64,000 nt of DNA from Triglochin maritima. Taxonomy: Eukaryota; Streptophyta; Magnoliopsida; Alismatales; Juncaginaceae. Positions within the stretch are counted from its first letter, which is position 1, and each line of letters opens with the position of its first letter. Where the stretch lies: NCBI GenBank assembly GCA_963682175.1, contig OY821791.1, forward strand, positions 31,370,326 through 31,434,325, written 5' to 3'. A model generated the notes under the pieces. The model did not search any database, was not told the DNA's origin, and saw nothing but the letters and a program-made list of their open reading frames with translations. This document shows, one piece after another, positions 29,008 to 39,687 of the stretch. The position numbers were made by a program, and so were the translations under genes.

Positions 29008-31017
29008 AATACTCACACACCTAACTTTTGCTAGTCCCGAGCAAAACAAAGAAAGAGAAAAATGAAAGAAAATGAAACATGCGAAAAACAAGGAAATCCT
29101 AATTCACTTTCGTAGGAATCATGGTTGCACTCAGCATGTGCAACAAGTCGTTAAACCTCCTTGTCGCCAAGGACGAGGAGTGGTGTCTCTTGAGGGTTTT
29201 CAGTGGATATACCCATAATTTCCGAACATAAATGCATTATTCAACCTAGAAACACAACTCCATGGACTCATTTTCGTCGATCATTGGACACAGTAATTCT
29301 ACGGGTAGACTCTATATATATAATCGGTCCACACACCTAGCCTAATCAACCATTCGAGCAAGTTAGTTAAGGACTTGAGTGAAAGACATGGGCAACCTTA
29401 ATATCCTTAAGTGATACAAAGTACAAAGTCCATTAAGGTTCTTACTTGTATTAGCATCTTCTTATTTTCTTTTTTTTGCATTTTGCTTTTTTGTGTGTTT
29501 AGTTTGTATTTGATTCTCCCAAGGTCAGGTTTCGTGCTCATTGCCTATGAGGACTTACACTATCACGTACACCTTCCCCCAAATCTCCACATAGGGCGAT
29601 CCCTACCACCCGTGTAACGGGAGTTCGGTCAGTGCATCCCAAGTCAGATGACTCGGAAGCACCAGGCATTAAGTCCCATCGGACCTAATTTCCCTAGTGA
29701 TAGGAGCCGTACGAGAAGAAAGAACACCCTACTGCTTATTTCTTATCTACACGTGAACCAAAACCCCTACACTTAAAGTTTCACAATAGGAGTTTAAGGG
29801 TCCCTGACTATGACAAACTTCCTTATACTAACATACACGAATTATTTGATTCGCAAGGTTCAGGGTGGACTTCTTTATTTGTTTGAGTACTGAAACTCTA
29901 TGATTACACGCCCTCCGAGGGAAGACCGAGGTGCATCTTTACGACTAGATAAGACCTAAAGCCGGTATACTAGATATCATAATGCATCATGTTCAAGTTA
30001 ATTTTGGGAGCTTCTCTTTTGATTGCCTCGAAATGATTTTTCACATGCTAAACACACACAAAACCCACAAAACATTTTATTTCGCAAACACATGATGATT
30101 TTGAAAGAAATATAAAAATTTAAAGCACTCGGCAAACAAAAGAAGACAAGTCACCCAAAGATAATGGCAGACAGATATATCAATATTAAATGCAGTACTG
30201 TATCATGACCTTAACAATACAAGCAAAAGAAAACGAAAAATAAAATGAAAAAGGCTCGACTCCACATATATACAAACCTAAAGCACCCCCACACTTACTT
30301 CATGCATTGTCCTCAATGTATGGAAGCTAGATGGTAGATGTATCTATGCATGAAAAAGTGACGATCTCACCAACGTGAAGCGCAAATCGAAGTTCATGGA
30401 TATGTTGATGGACACAAACCCGAATTCCCCTCAAAACCTGTGAAATACTAAAGAAGGGTGACAAAAACGTGAAACAAATGGGGCCCAAATACACAGGGGT
30501 TGAAGCCAACAACAGCCAATGCTCACCTGTGGAGTCTTTTGTTCGTTTTTTTTGTTCTTTTTTTGTTCTTTTTCTTTTATTTTTTATTTTTGACAAACAA
30601 GTTATATACATCAACGAAGATATTCTCATAATCATTTGGTCAAGGAACATCAAATGAGAACATCGAGTCATGCGGACCAGAGATTTTCCATGATGGGCCT
30701 ACTTCATATGTACTCTGAGGTGTCATGAGGGGTGAAAGGTCAAAACTGAAAGGCTCGAACCCCTCATGATATTGGTTGAGTGGAGTTGTGTTGCCTCACT
30801 AGGATTTAGTTGCTCGAACAAAACCCTCCAACGAATAGGTGGGTGCATTGAAATGAGTTCCTCAGGCTCATTCGAAGGATGTGGCACACTAGTTTCATTA
30901 AGAGTGGGGCTTCTCCCCAAGTCATCCAACAAGGACCACCCAACCTCCTTTGTATTATCAAGCATAAGCTCAATCGCAGATGGGTCCTTGTTGGAGTCAA
31001 GATGAAGGTCAAAGGGC
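29008..31017 (-). other. 3' non-coding block of Ath-2
   Basis: No RT, RNase H or integrase. Next to the LTR on the minus strand is TAGGTGTGTGAGTATT (polypurine tract, with substitutions) and a hairpin TTTTGCT...AGCAAAA. A block at about 29090-29215 (TAATTCACTTTCGTAGGAATC and flanks) is shared with Ath-1 and Ath-4. The 31018-side end still contains in-frame protease-tail sequence in other frames. Confidence 0.7.
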
Positions 31018-31917
31018 TCAATAGCCATGGGACATGGGGGTAAAGACACCTTCTGGTATGGGCATATGATGAGGTGTGTCCCCCTCACTAATAGTCTCAA
31101 CTGAATCATCCAACAAACACTCCCTTTGTATGTTCATGTTTGATGCCAGCTCACACTGTTGCATTGCAAAGATAGGAAATGAGTTTTTATTGGGGACACA
31201 AACATTCTCAATAGGTTGCATTGGTGTTGGGGGTGTTTGTTGATTTTTTGGTGTTTTCTCTAATTGGCGGATGAGGTTGAGATTTAAAGGTTGGTCCAAG
31301 GGCTCATGTTGCCTACTAGAGTTGAACACATGAAACTCGACACCGATGTTACCGAATGAGACCTTCATGAGACCATGTCTACAATTAATTAACGTGATGG
31401 AGGTTTCCAGAAATGGTCTACCCAAAATCAAAGGTATTTGAGAGTGAGTGTTCGCAACAAGATTTTTATCGAGGACGACAAAATCCACTGGAAATATAAA
31501 ATCTCCAACTTTGATGACCACGTCCTCAATAATCCCGTTTGGGACACAAATGGATCTATCCACCAATTGGAGGATGATCTTAGTTGGTTTCAATTCTCCC
31601 ATGTTCAACCGTTGATAAACGGAAGATGGGAGGAGATTGACCGCTGATCCTAAATCAAGCAATACATTACTCATGCTAGTGTGCCTTATCATACACTGAA
31701 TAGTAGGACAACCAGGGTCCTTGTACTTTGTGTATGTGGGATTAGACAAAAGTGAGCTCACACTCGCAGCTAAGAATGCTTTCTTAGGAACATTGGTCTT
31801 CCCATTTGTTGTGCAGAGATCCTTCAACACTTTGGCGTATTGAGGTATTTGTTGGATGACATCCAACAAGGGGATCTTAACCTTCACTTGTTTGAAGACC
31901 TCTAATATCTTATCCAT
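31018..31917 (-). pseudogene. Protease region of Ath-2
   Basis: A 299-codon open frame homologous to the Ath-1 and Ath-4 protease region: KILEVFKQVKVKIPLLDVIQQIPQYAKVLKDLC, NVPKKAFLAASVSSLLS, then LLDLGSAVNLLPSSVYQ with the D-L-G-S active site, and LILGRPFLETSITLINC. The frame upstream is closed by a stop before the FPNRLKK-equivalent region, and gag upstream is fragmented, so although the enzyme core looks intact the polyprotein cannot be made. Ath-2 differs from Ath-1 at many positions, so it belongs to a separate subfamily. Confidence 0.86.
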
Positions 31918-33660
31918 TGTTTCACTCTGGTTTTTGGTTAACCTACTAGGATATGGAGCTTTTGGCAGGTAGGTTTTCTACGGTGCCTGGGAAGGAGGTG
32001 TTGGTGTATTACCCTCAGCCTCAACCTCTTTCTCACCCTCATTCCCAACGAGGGGCTGCATAGATGGTTATGGTGGCAAAGAAATGTGATTGTCAACCTG
32101 CTTTCCATTCCTTAAGGTTACAATGACATTAACACCGTGAACATGTTCCTCCACATGGTTCACTTGCCTCTCCCAAGGTACCGAACTCTCATTTTGCAAG
32201 TGTCGTTGTCGGTACATACAGGGATCACCCTCAGGCTGGCTAGGTAGAGTCCCTCCCTCTCTCTCATGTACAAATGGAGCCAATTGACCCATCTGAAGCT
32301 CGAGAGATTTGATGGTTTGCTGATTTGAAGTGAGAACTTAACTTGTGGAAGACATAAAGTTTTTCATTGAGTTCTCAACTCCACAAGTCAAGTTCTCAAG
32401 TGAATTGAACTAGGTTTCCATATTGTTGGAGTTTGGAAAACCTGGTGGATTAGGGGGTTGACTGATAAGATTGTGAATGAATGAGGGGTTGGTGTAGTTG
32501 GTTAGGTGGCCGAGAGAAGTTTGAAGGACCACCCTCAACATTGTTTTGGCTCCATGAAAAGTTAGGGTTATTCCTCCATCCAAGGTTATATGATGATGAA
32601 TATGGGTCATTCCTGGATCTATCACAAATGACATTAACCTGTTCCATCTCAGGAGGAATGGATGCACACTCGCGTCCTACATGACCTATCCTACCACATA
32701 AATAATAGCGAACTGGACCAGATGCAGACACATGTGACACACATTGTTGGTTTTGGAGCTAAATCGAATACGTGCGGCGCATGAAGGCCTCCATGCACGC
32801 CTCGGATGCCGTAGTGGTATCGACAGCAAATGCAGCACCAGATCTAGTCGAGTTTGCGTTTACGATCCTCTCTCCAATGCTAGATGATGGTGATGTTTCC
32901 CTCACACTCTCCCACTACATGGTCTTCTCAGCGAGGTCTTCTAGGAAAGCCCATGCCTCCATTTCATCCATTCCTAAGAACTCTCCTTGACACATGGACT
33001 CAATGAGCATTCAGCACGAGATGTGAAGACCCTCGTAGACAATCTGACAAATGCACAACAACTCGATGCCATGGTGTGGGCATGACGATAGTAGCTCCTT
33101 GAACCTCTCTAAGTATGCATGAAATGATTCGGTCTCATGTTGATAAAACGAATTGATTTCGTTCCTCATTTTTCGAGTCTGATGATTTGGAAAATACTTC
33201 TTGAGGATTGCAGATTGAAATTCATCCCAAGTCCTAAAGGCATTCACCTGGTTCCTATACAATCACTTTTTGGCATCATCCTCTAGTGCAAAGGGGACAA
33301 GCCTAAGATGGATGGAGTATGTGCTAAGTTGTTGCAGCTTGAATATAGTGCAGATCTCCTCAAATTCCCTGAGAAAAATATAGGGTCACCCTTCCCAGTG
33401 AAGTGAGGGAGCATGGAGATAAATTGAGGCTTAACGTCAAAGTGGTTCTCATTCGCCTCTGGCAATACGATGCAAGAAGGTAGAGTAGTACGACTCGGGT
33501 AGCATCGATCGTGGAGGGGAATCGGAACCTGGGGAACCAATTGATGAGGTTGTGGACCCCCACCTTCCGGATCGGTGGGTGGTGGAGGTCAAAAACCTGA
33601 GTCACCCTTGGGTGGTTGACGACTGGTCATGGTCTCGGGACTGTGTAGGACACGGGATGG
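31918..33660 (-). pseudogene. Gag of Ath-2, several stops and frameshifts
   Basis: In order on the minus strand: IPLHDRCYPSRTTLPSCIVLPEAN...ISMLPHFTGKGDP (33283-33540), a frameshift, WDEFQSAILKKYFPNHQTRKMRNEI...CPHHGIELLCICQIVYEGL (33011-33262), several stops, then a zinc knuckle (32450-32740). The knuckle reads YYLCGRIGHVGREC, so the first zinc-binding Cys of CCHC has become Tyr. Further on comes the FVHEREGGTLPSQPEGDP segment (32068-32292), matching the VGEREKGRFPSQPEVNP region of Ath-1. The gene is dead. Confidence 0.85.
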
Positions 33661-34845
33661 GGATGTGTTCAAAAGTTCAACATTCGAGGATAGTTCGATG
33701 TCGGATCTTGTCAAATGACCCTCAACATCTCGTTACCACACTGACATGCACAGAGATTGCACACATCTACACGAGTCAAACGAAAAAGAAAGAAAACTCT
33801 TTTTTTCAAAACAACTAAAGCAGAATGTGCGGAGAGGTGAAGACGGGAGGGCACATATTATAGGTAATGACTTAGGAGGGAAGGGAAGAAGTCATTATGA
33901 TACGGCGGGTAGGTACTTGTAGAAGCACACAAGCGAACAAGGCTCAAACAACATAAGGTCTTTATAGGTCCTTACAGCTAGACGACGCCTAACTACGAGG
34001 TCACACGGCCTCAACATGCCTCATCTCCCTACGATGAAACCACAAAGCTCAGCAAGTGAGCTAAGATCTGGAGATCTTGTCTCTCCTACTATCCAGAGTT
34101 GGCGACGCCAATCAGGCCATGACGGTCGTGACCAGATCACTCTTCTAATGCGCCCGAGATCCTTAGGGTCAATGTCTACTTGATTTGAAAGTTAGGCTCT
34201 TGATTAGTATGATTTTTTGGCCAAAGAAAAGGGTGATGAAATGCCCCACCTTATCTTATATGGGATAACCCCTCATTAGTAGTGTTTTGGAGTCCTAATA
34301 TAAAAATCAACTCTCCAAATAAATGCTCAACTCACACTTGTTGCAATGCAAGTCCTACTAACTAATGTATGCTCATACCAAATGCATTAATGAGAGTAGG
34401 AAATGCGTACCTCACGCTAGCACTCAACAACTGAAAGTAAAGCTAAAATAAAAGACAAACTACGTGCCTAAGTCCAATATTTGATGCATGACCTAAACAA
34501 GCAAGAATGCCTAATCTTTTGTTTTGAATTTTAGGGTCCAAATTGATTAAAAGGGGATTGATTATTGATATGGGGGCAAACTACAGGTCAAAACATGCCA
34601 AATTGATCCCCAAACAATTATATCAAATGTTGAAATAAACCAAAGAAAGAAGAAGGAAAATGGAGCTCACTAGCCTGCCAGTTGGTGGTCTCAGGCCGCT
34701 GATTGGCGGGCCAAGTGGCTTCATTCTCCTCCAAACTTCTTCTGGTGCCTTCGCTTAATCCTCAGAGTCTCCTGAAACAAAGAAAACTACAAACGAAAAA
34801 TTAAATCCACTCGAATATTCCAAAGCATAGTCATGACTGAGCATC
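33661..34845 (-). other. 5' leader of Ath-2
   Basis: Non-coding. It contains the shared leader blocks GGTGGGGCATTTCATCACC and TAGACATTGACCCTAAGGAT (minus strand, about 34140-34245). A pair of CCAGTTGG/TGATTGG-type sites with cores at 34679 and 34700 is 21 bp apart, the same spacing as in its LTRs. Confidence 0.68.
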
Positions 34846-34863
34846 TCTCTGGCAACGATGCCA
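34846..34863 (-). promoter_or_regulatory. Degenerate tRNA-Asp primer site of Ath-2
   Basis: Minus strand TGGCATCGTTGCCAGAGA: four differences from the Ath-1 site, all C-to-T or G-to-A transitions, as expected from decay of methylated cytosines. Confidence 0.85.
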
Positions 34864-34869
34864 AAAACA

Positions 34870-36192
34870 TGTTTAAACATTTTAAATACCGCAAGTACAC
34901 GACGTCAGTGAAGACGCGGCAAGTACGGGTCGATCCATGGGGAGGTGTGTAGCCTCTGGTTTATCCAAAATCAAGTGGTGAAAGTGGGGAAAATGATTTT
35001 ATTCGGCTAAGCTAAACTACACTAAACTAGTAAGTAAGAAATCCCTAAGGGGTGGAGTGTGTGCACATATGAAGTAAAATAAGTGATGAATGATTCATGT
35101 AAGCATGTATGTGTGTGTGTTATGTGTGTGTTTTCATGCATAGGAAGTGTCTAAAGATGTGGCAAAACCTACCAATCCATTCACACAACGCATCGGCAAT
35201 TACTACTTGATTAACATAAGACTTGGCTCAGCATGATAAGTGTCTAAAGATATGACAAGACTCATCAAAAATCATAAACTCATGTGAAGAACAAGTGTCT
35301 AAAGATATCCAAGTTGATACGATCAAAAAAAGTCATCAAACATCCAAAACATCACAACATATATGTACATCATCTCCACCCCCAAAGGGGGATGAAACTA
35401 CTCACTAATCATTAGACTAACATTTATCTTAAGAAGAGAAAATATTCTAACTAATTCAACTAAGACTAATTAAACAAAATTAAGCTAAGCAAGCAAGAAG
35501 ATAAAAGAGACAACATTAAACTAACAAAAAATTCTTTTATTAAATGACTCACATTACAAGTAGCATCTCCTTATCTGAGTTTTTTCTTCAAGGCTTGACT
35601 CTAAGTAGAGGGATTGACCATTAAGCAATGAGTAAATACAAAGGCGGAGGAAGAGTTCTATTTAAGTCATCGAAAAAGGTAATCGGGGATAATCCCCCGA
35701 TGTGGGACTAAAGGCATAACATAAATGGACTAAATACACACTAATACACCACCCGACTGAGGCTTATCGGGTTTGGATCCAAATGGAGTGCCAATTTGTG
35801 GTTTGGGACAACCAATTGGCGGTCTGAGTTGGCCTGTTCAGGTTGTGCGTTGGTGGAGACTTTTGTGGATCGATTTCTTCATGTTTGGTGCACCCGAAGT
35901 GGTTGTTGTAGCTTAATCCAGATCTAATTGCCAAAATACTCTTCATGATGGTGTGGAGCTTCTTGATTTGCTCATTGGTCATTTTGGTTTTACATCCGGG
36001 TCCTTCTCTCTTGCATCTCAGTCCATAAGTCTTACATCTTAGTCATTTTCGTTGCTTCTATGTCTTTTTTGTGTCACTTCTTCTCAAACTTGTTGATTCC
36101 GAAATTTAAACATAAAACTCGTTACGTTGCATTGCTTAAGCTAAAAATAAGGGATATATGACACAAATATATGAATGATGTGATGTCAATCA
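34870..36192 (-). repeat. 5' LTR of Ath-2, 1323 bp
   Basis: Plus-strand ends TGTTTAAACA and GATGTCAATCA. The TATA region reads TATTTAAG where the 3' LTR has TATTTATAG, a one-base loss that destroys the box. Paired sites at 35792 and 35813. Confidence 0.9.
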
Positions 36193-36197
36193 AAGGA

Positions 36198-36291
36198 CAA
36201 AAAGTTAATAAGATGATTAATTAACTGAATTACTGTTAGAAGAGGTCGTTGATATAGTACAACTACAATAAGTTGTTAACTACATATGTGC
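36198..36291. other. Short spacer between Ath-2 and the MITE
   Basis: Nothing recognised. It ends with ATATGTGC (36284-36291), the left target duplication of the MITE. Confidence 0.5.
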
Positions 36292-36527
36292 AGCAGAGCT
36301 GGGTAATGGGTCGGGCTTTGGCTCGACCCATTTCAAGTAGGTCTGGCCCAGCCCGGCCTAGCCCATTTTTTTCCTTCAAGGTCTGATGATCAAACGACCG
36401 ACTCGCCTGTTTACCTAAACGGGTCGGGCTTAAAGCCCGACCTGGTTATTTTCTCAAGGCTCGGCTCGGCTCGGCTTGCGAGCCCTGTGGTCCCTGGGCC
36501 GAGCTGGGTCGGCCTGGTACAACCTTT
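36292..36527. mobile_element. hAT-like MITE rich in GGGTCGGGC repeats
   Basis: A GC-rich 236-bp island in AT-rich DNA. It is flanked by a perfect 8-bp duplication ATATGTGC (36284-36291 and 36528-36535), the size typical of hAT transposons. Internal palindromic words (GGGTCGGGCTTAAAGCCCGACC region, GGCTCGGCTCGGCTCGGC) are typical of such MITEs. The termini AGCAGAGCTGGG and (reversed) AAAGGTTGTACC are only loosely complementary. No transposase is present. Confidence 0.68.
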
Positions 36528-36535
36528 ATATGTGC

Positions 36536-36854
36536 TTGTTAATACCAATTACAAATATTTACAATTATTAAAAAACTTTGTATATATTCCATTGAAAAAT
36601 GAAAAAATGTTCTCAAAGGATTGGAGGTGCATGTATTAATAGATGATTTGTTATATTGATGGGCAAGGTAATTGAGATTAAGTGGGTGTTACTAACACAA
36701 AAAAGATCTGGAAAAAATGATTTTAGTCAAACAGAAAGCAAAAGTAAATAGAATCTAGTGAAAAGTAATTTCCCTCTTCAAAATTTTGTTGTTTGTGTTG
36801 TCTCTGGAATCTGACAGAAAATATTTTCCAGCCTTTTTGTGCTAATTAACAATA
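36536..36854. other. Spacer up to the inversion breakpoint
   Basis: AT-rich, no gene seen. In the ancestral order it should have joined the reverse complement of 45555 downward. Confidence 0.5.
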
Positions 36855-37520
36855 GAAACTATGAGAAACTTAGTAACTTGCACAAGACCCGATGTCTCGT
36901 TTACTCTAAACGTAACAAGCCGTCACCAATCCAACCCAGGTCCTGAGCATTGGACTGCGGTCAAGAATATTCTGAGGTACCTTAACCGGACCAAAGATAA
37001 GTTTCTTGTTTATGGAGGACAAAGGGAGCTAATAGCCGAGGGCTATTTGGATGGGAGTTTCATGAGTGATCCCAACAATAGAATGTCACAATCAGGATAT
37101 GTCTTCCTTCTGAATGGTAGAGCTGTGAGTTCGCGTAGTTGGAAGTAAACCACTACGACCGACTCAACCACCACCTCCGAAGTAATGGTTGTCGTTGAAG
37201 CGAGCAAGGAAGGAGTGTGGATTAAGAAGTTCCTTGAAGAGCTTGGAGTAGTTCCCACGTGCGAGGGACCGATAGAGCTATTTTTCGATAATAGTACATC
37301 CATCTCGCAAATCAAGGATCCTAAATCACACCACAAAGTGAAGTACATGTATCGCAAGTACTTTGTCACACATGACTTTATCGACGAAGGCAAAATAAAT
37401 TTGTTATGGGTGGACACAAACAACAACACAGTTGATCCATTCACCAATCCCTTATCCCAAGCCTAGGGCGAAATGCATTTCGAGTCCATGGGTCTGAGCA
37501 ATCATGTGGATTGGCTTGAT
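36855..37520 (+). pseudogene. Copia C1 pol, RT end and RNase H (inverted part)
   Basis: The frame starts abruptly at LVTCTRPDVSF, an internal point of copia reverse transcriptase. It continues HWTAVKNILRYL, then RNase H: GYLDGSFMSDPNNRMSQSGYVF, EASKEGVWIKKFLEELGV, ELFFDNSTSISQIKDPKSHHKVKYM and the end segment DPFTNPLSQA. A TAA at 37146-37148 interrupts RNase H. The missing N-terminal half of the same pol is on the opposite strand and stops at the homologous point (45556), because an inversion broke the element here. The polypurine tract and 3' LTR follow in order. Confidence 0.9.
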
Positions 37521-37596
37521 GAGTGATTAGAGATTGTTACCCTAGTTATTATAGTTTTATACATTAAGAATGTATGTGAAAGAAAACTTTGATAAC

Positions 37597-37607
37597 AAGT
37601 GGGAGAT
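37597..37607 (+). promoter_or_regulatory. Polypurine tract of copia C1
   Basis: AAGTGGGAGAT immediately before the LTR start TGAAATGACTG; typical plant copia plus-strand primer. Confidence 0.85.
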
Positions 37608-39687
37608 TGAAATGACTGTGTTATAAAAATTTTACTTTTATATGTCAATTATTATGAATTGGATGTGCAAACATTTTGTTCCTTAATTATTGTATTCGTC
37701 TTTTGGAAGTGTTAAGGAAGAGACGCTTGGTACTTAACCGTAGAGCTCTAAAATATAATGGTTTACATAAATCAAAGGTATTCACTAAGATATTTTACTG
37801 TGTCTAATAGACCTAACAAGTAAAATATTATGGAATTGTGTTTCGTGTCATTAATATTTTATTTTGTCTTGGATCCTAAGATATGAGACTTATATCTTTT
37901 CACTCAAGAAGTGCTTAATTTGATTATTGTCAAAAACTGTCAATGAGTATGGTGATAAAAGCAATAGTTGGTTGGACATGACTTGTGCTGAAAAAGATAG
38001 CTAGTCAAAAGATTATCATTGCCCCTCTTAATTGAGTGATGATATTATGGGCCCCTTGATAAAGCAAAATTATAATGTGCACAATGTGGCTTGAGTTAAG
38101 TTACATAGTTATAATTCCTTAAAGATATCAAGAAATGAATATGATACAAAGGTGACACATTTCTACTTTGTATATATTCTTAATATCATGAGGCAAGAGA
38201 CATACACAAGTGGTGCACTAACATCACTAAATGGATCGTGTTTAGTTCGAGTGGAGCAAGACATCTATGCTAATTGGGTAACTATAATGTGTAGCTAGAT
38301 ACCGCTTATAGTTTGAGATATTGAGTGTTCAATATCGCTGCCAATTTAGTTTAGATCCTCCTATAGGCCACACCACAAAACTGAAAAACAAGAAGCTTGA
38401 TTTTTGAGTTCATATGATGTGTCGGGTTTCATGAGAAAAGGGACACATGTGGTGAATCAATAAAATCAATGTCACGAAAATTGACATAATTAGAATCATG
38501 AATAAATTCATATGAGGTGTATATATTATGGGGTGTAATAAGTTAATATTACATTGCATAATATATTGCATAAGATATGCGTTTGCTAAAAACTCCAAAA
38601 GATCAAATTTTGTTGGATATAAATCCAAAATTTGACAAAGGCAAAATCAGGGTCAAAATGGTCCACCGTTTTGGGTTCGGTCGACCAGGTTTGTTGAAAA
38701 CTGTCGACCCGACGAAGATCAGATAACGAGATTGGTTGACCAAAATTGTTTGGAGTACCTAGACAATTGGGATCGGTCAACCGGACGTAAATTGTCAACG
38801 GAAAGAAAATATCCAGGAGATGTCTTGGGGATATGACAGTAGACCGAAAGTGACACGGTAGTCAAAAGATATTTAACAGGAGAATTTTTGGTGAGTCAGC
38901 GGTCAACCGGAGCAAGACGTGGTTCGATCGAATTTTTCCAGGGAATTTTTCTTATGAATATTCGCTCGACCGTCTAGTTCACTGTCATCCGAAGTTGCGT
39001 AAAACTGAATGGTTCAGTCGACCGAATGGAAATCTTGGTTAACTGAACAACACGATTTCTGCATGAATTATTAAGAGAATAATTAGATCATGGGTTGGAT
39101 TAATTCCAGATTTGATTAAACGTTTTTTAGGATGCTTATGTGGCAAATTGAGATTAATTTTAGGAGAGAAAAAGCAAAAGATCATGACTAGAGAATAGTT
39201 CATGATATGGGTGTTTTGGGAGCCTATAAAAGGACCCCTCATCCTACTTGTTTAATTACACGCAAAATTCTTTTTCTCCTTAACCACCCAATTAACCCAT
39301 CCGAAAATTCTCTTAGTATTCTAAGTTTTGGAGATTAAAATCTCAGGAGCTTTTACAAGGGTTATTAGCTATATTCTAAGCTTAATTAGAGATTGATTGA
39401 CTAGCTTATTTCTCTGTAATCTTGTTTAGAGTTTCCTGAACACTTGGAGGCGAATCGGTGGGTGATTCGACGAGTAACGGAACACCGGATCTTCTAAAAG
39501 GTTTTAGAGAACCTTTGGCTATGATCCTCTCTCTCTCTCTCTTGTTAATTTTGATATGTATAGGATTGCATGATATTAGAATTTACATAAACATGTACAT
39601 AAAATCAATGAAAATATGAAATCGATCATGTATGTTTGTATTATTATTTTTTAAATATACACATACATAGGGACACGAAATCCTACA
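37608..39687 (+). repeat. 3' LTR of copia C1, 2080 bp
   Basis: It begins TGAAATGACTGTG and ends GAAATCCTACA. It is the inverted partner of 50435-52599. The five bases after it (39688-39692, AAAAG) are the reverse complement of CTTTT after the other LTR, i.e. the same target duplication seen through an inversion. It contains a palindrome array (38659-39045) and a CT repeat near 39529. Confidence 0.9.
38659..39045. promoter_or_regulatory. Paired GGTCGACC-like sites in copia C1 3' LTR
   Basis: Degenerate sites start at 38659/38678, 38701/38733, 38774/38792, 38900/38921, 38963/38982 and 39015/39036; most pairs are 18-21 bp apart. They correspond to the better copy at 51066-51450. The pattern resembles the gypsy A and B arrays although the LTR is of copia type. 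Confidence 0.7.

Larger units (their letters stand above)
27381..36192 (-). mobile_element. Complete, decayed Athila-like element Ath-2 (gag-pro only)
   Basis: An 8812-bp element bounded by target duplication AAGGA (27376-27380 and 36193-36197). LTR ends on the coding strand are TGATTAACATCA...TTTAAACA. The order on the minus strand is LTR, degenerate tRNA-Asp primer site, leader, broken gag, protease, 3' non-coding block, LTR. There is no RT, RNase H or integrase. The LTRs are 1323 and 1627 bp because repeated GCATGAGAAGTGTCTAAA-type units inside were lost from the 5' copy or gained in the 3' copy. It is clearly older than Ath-1. Confidence 0.92.
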
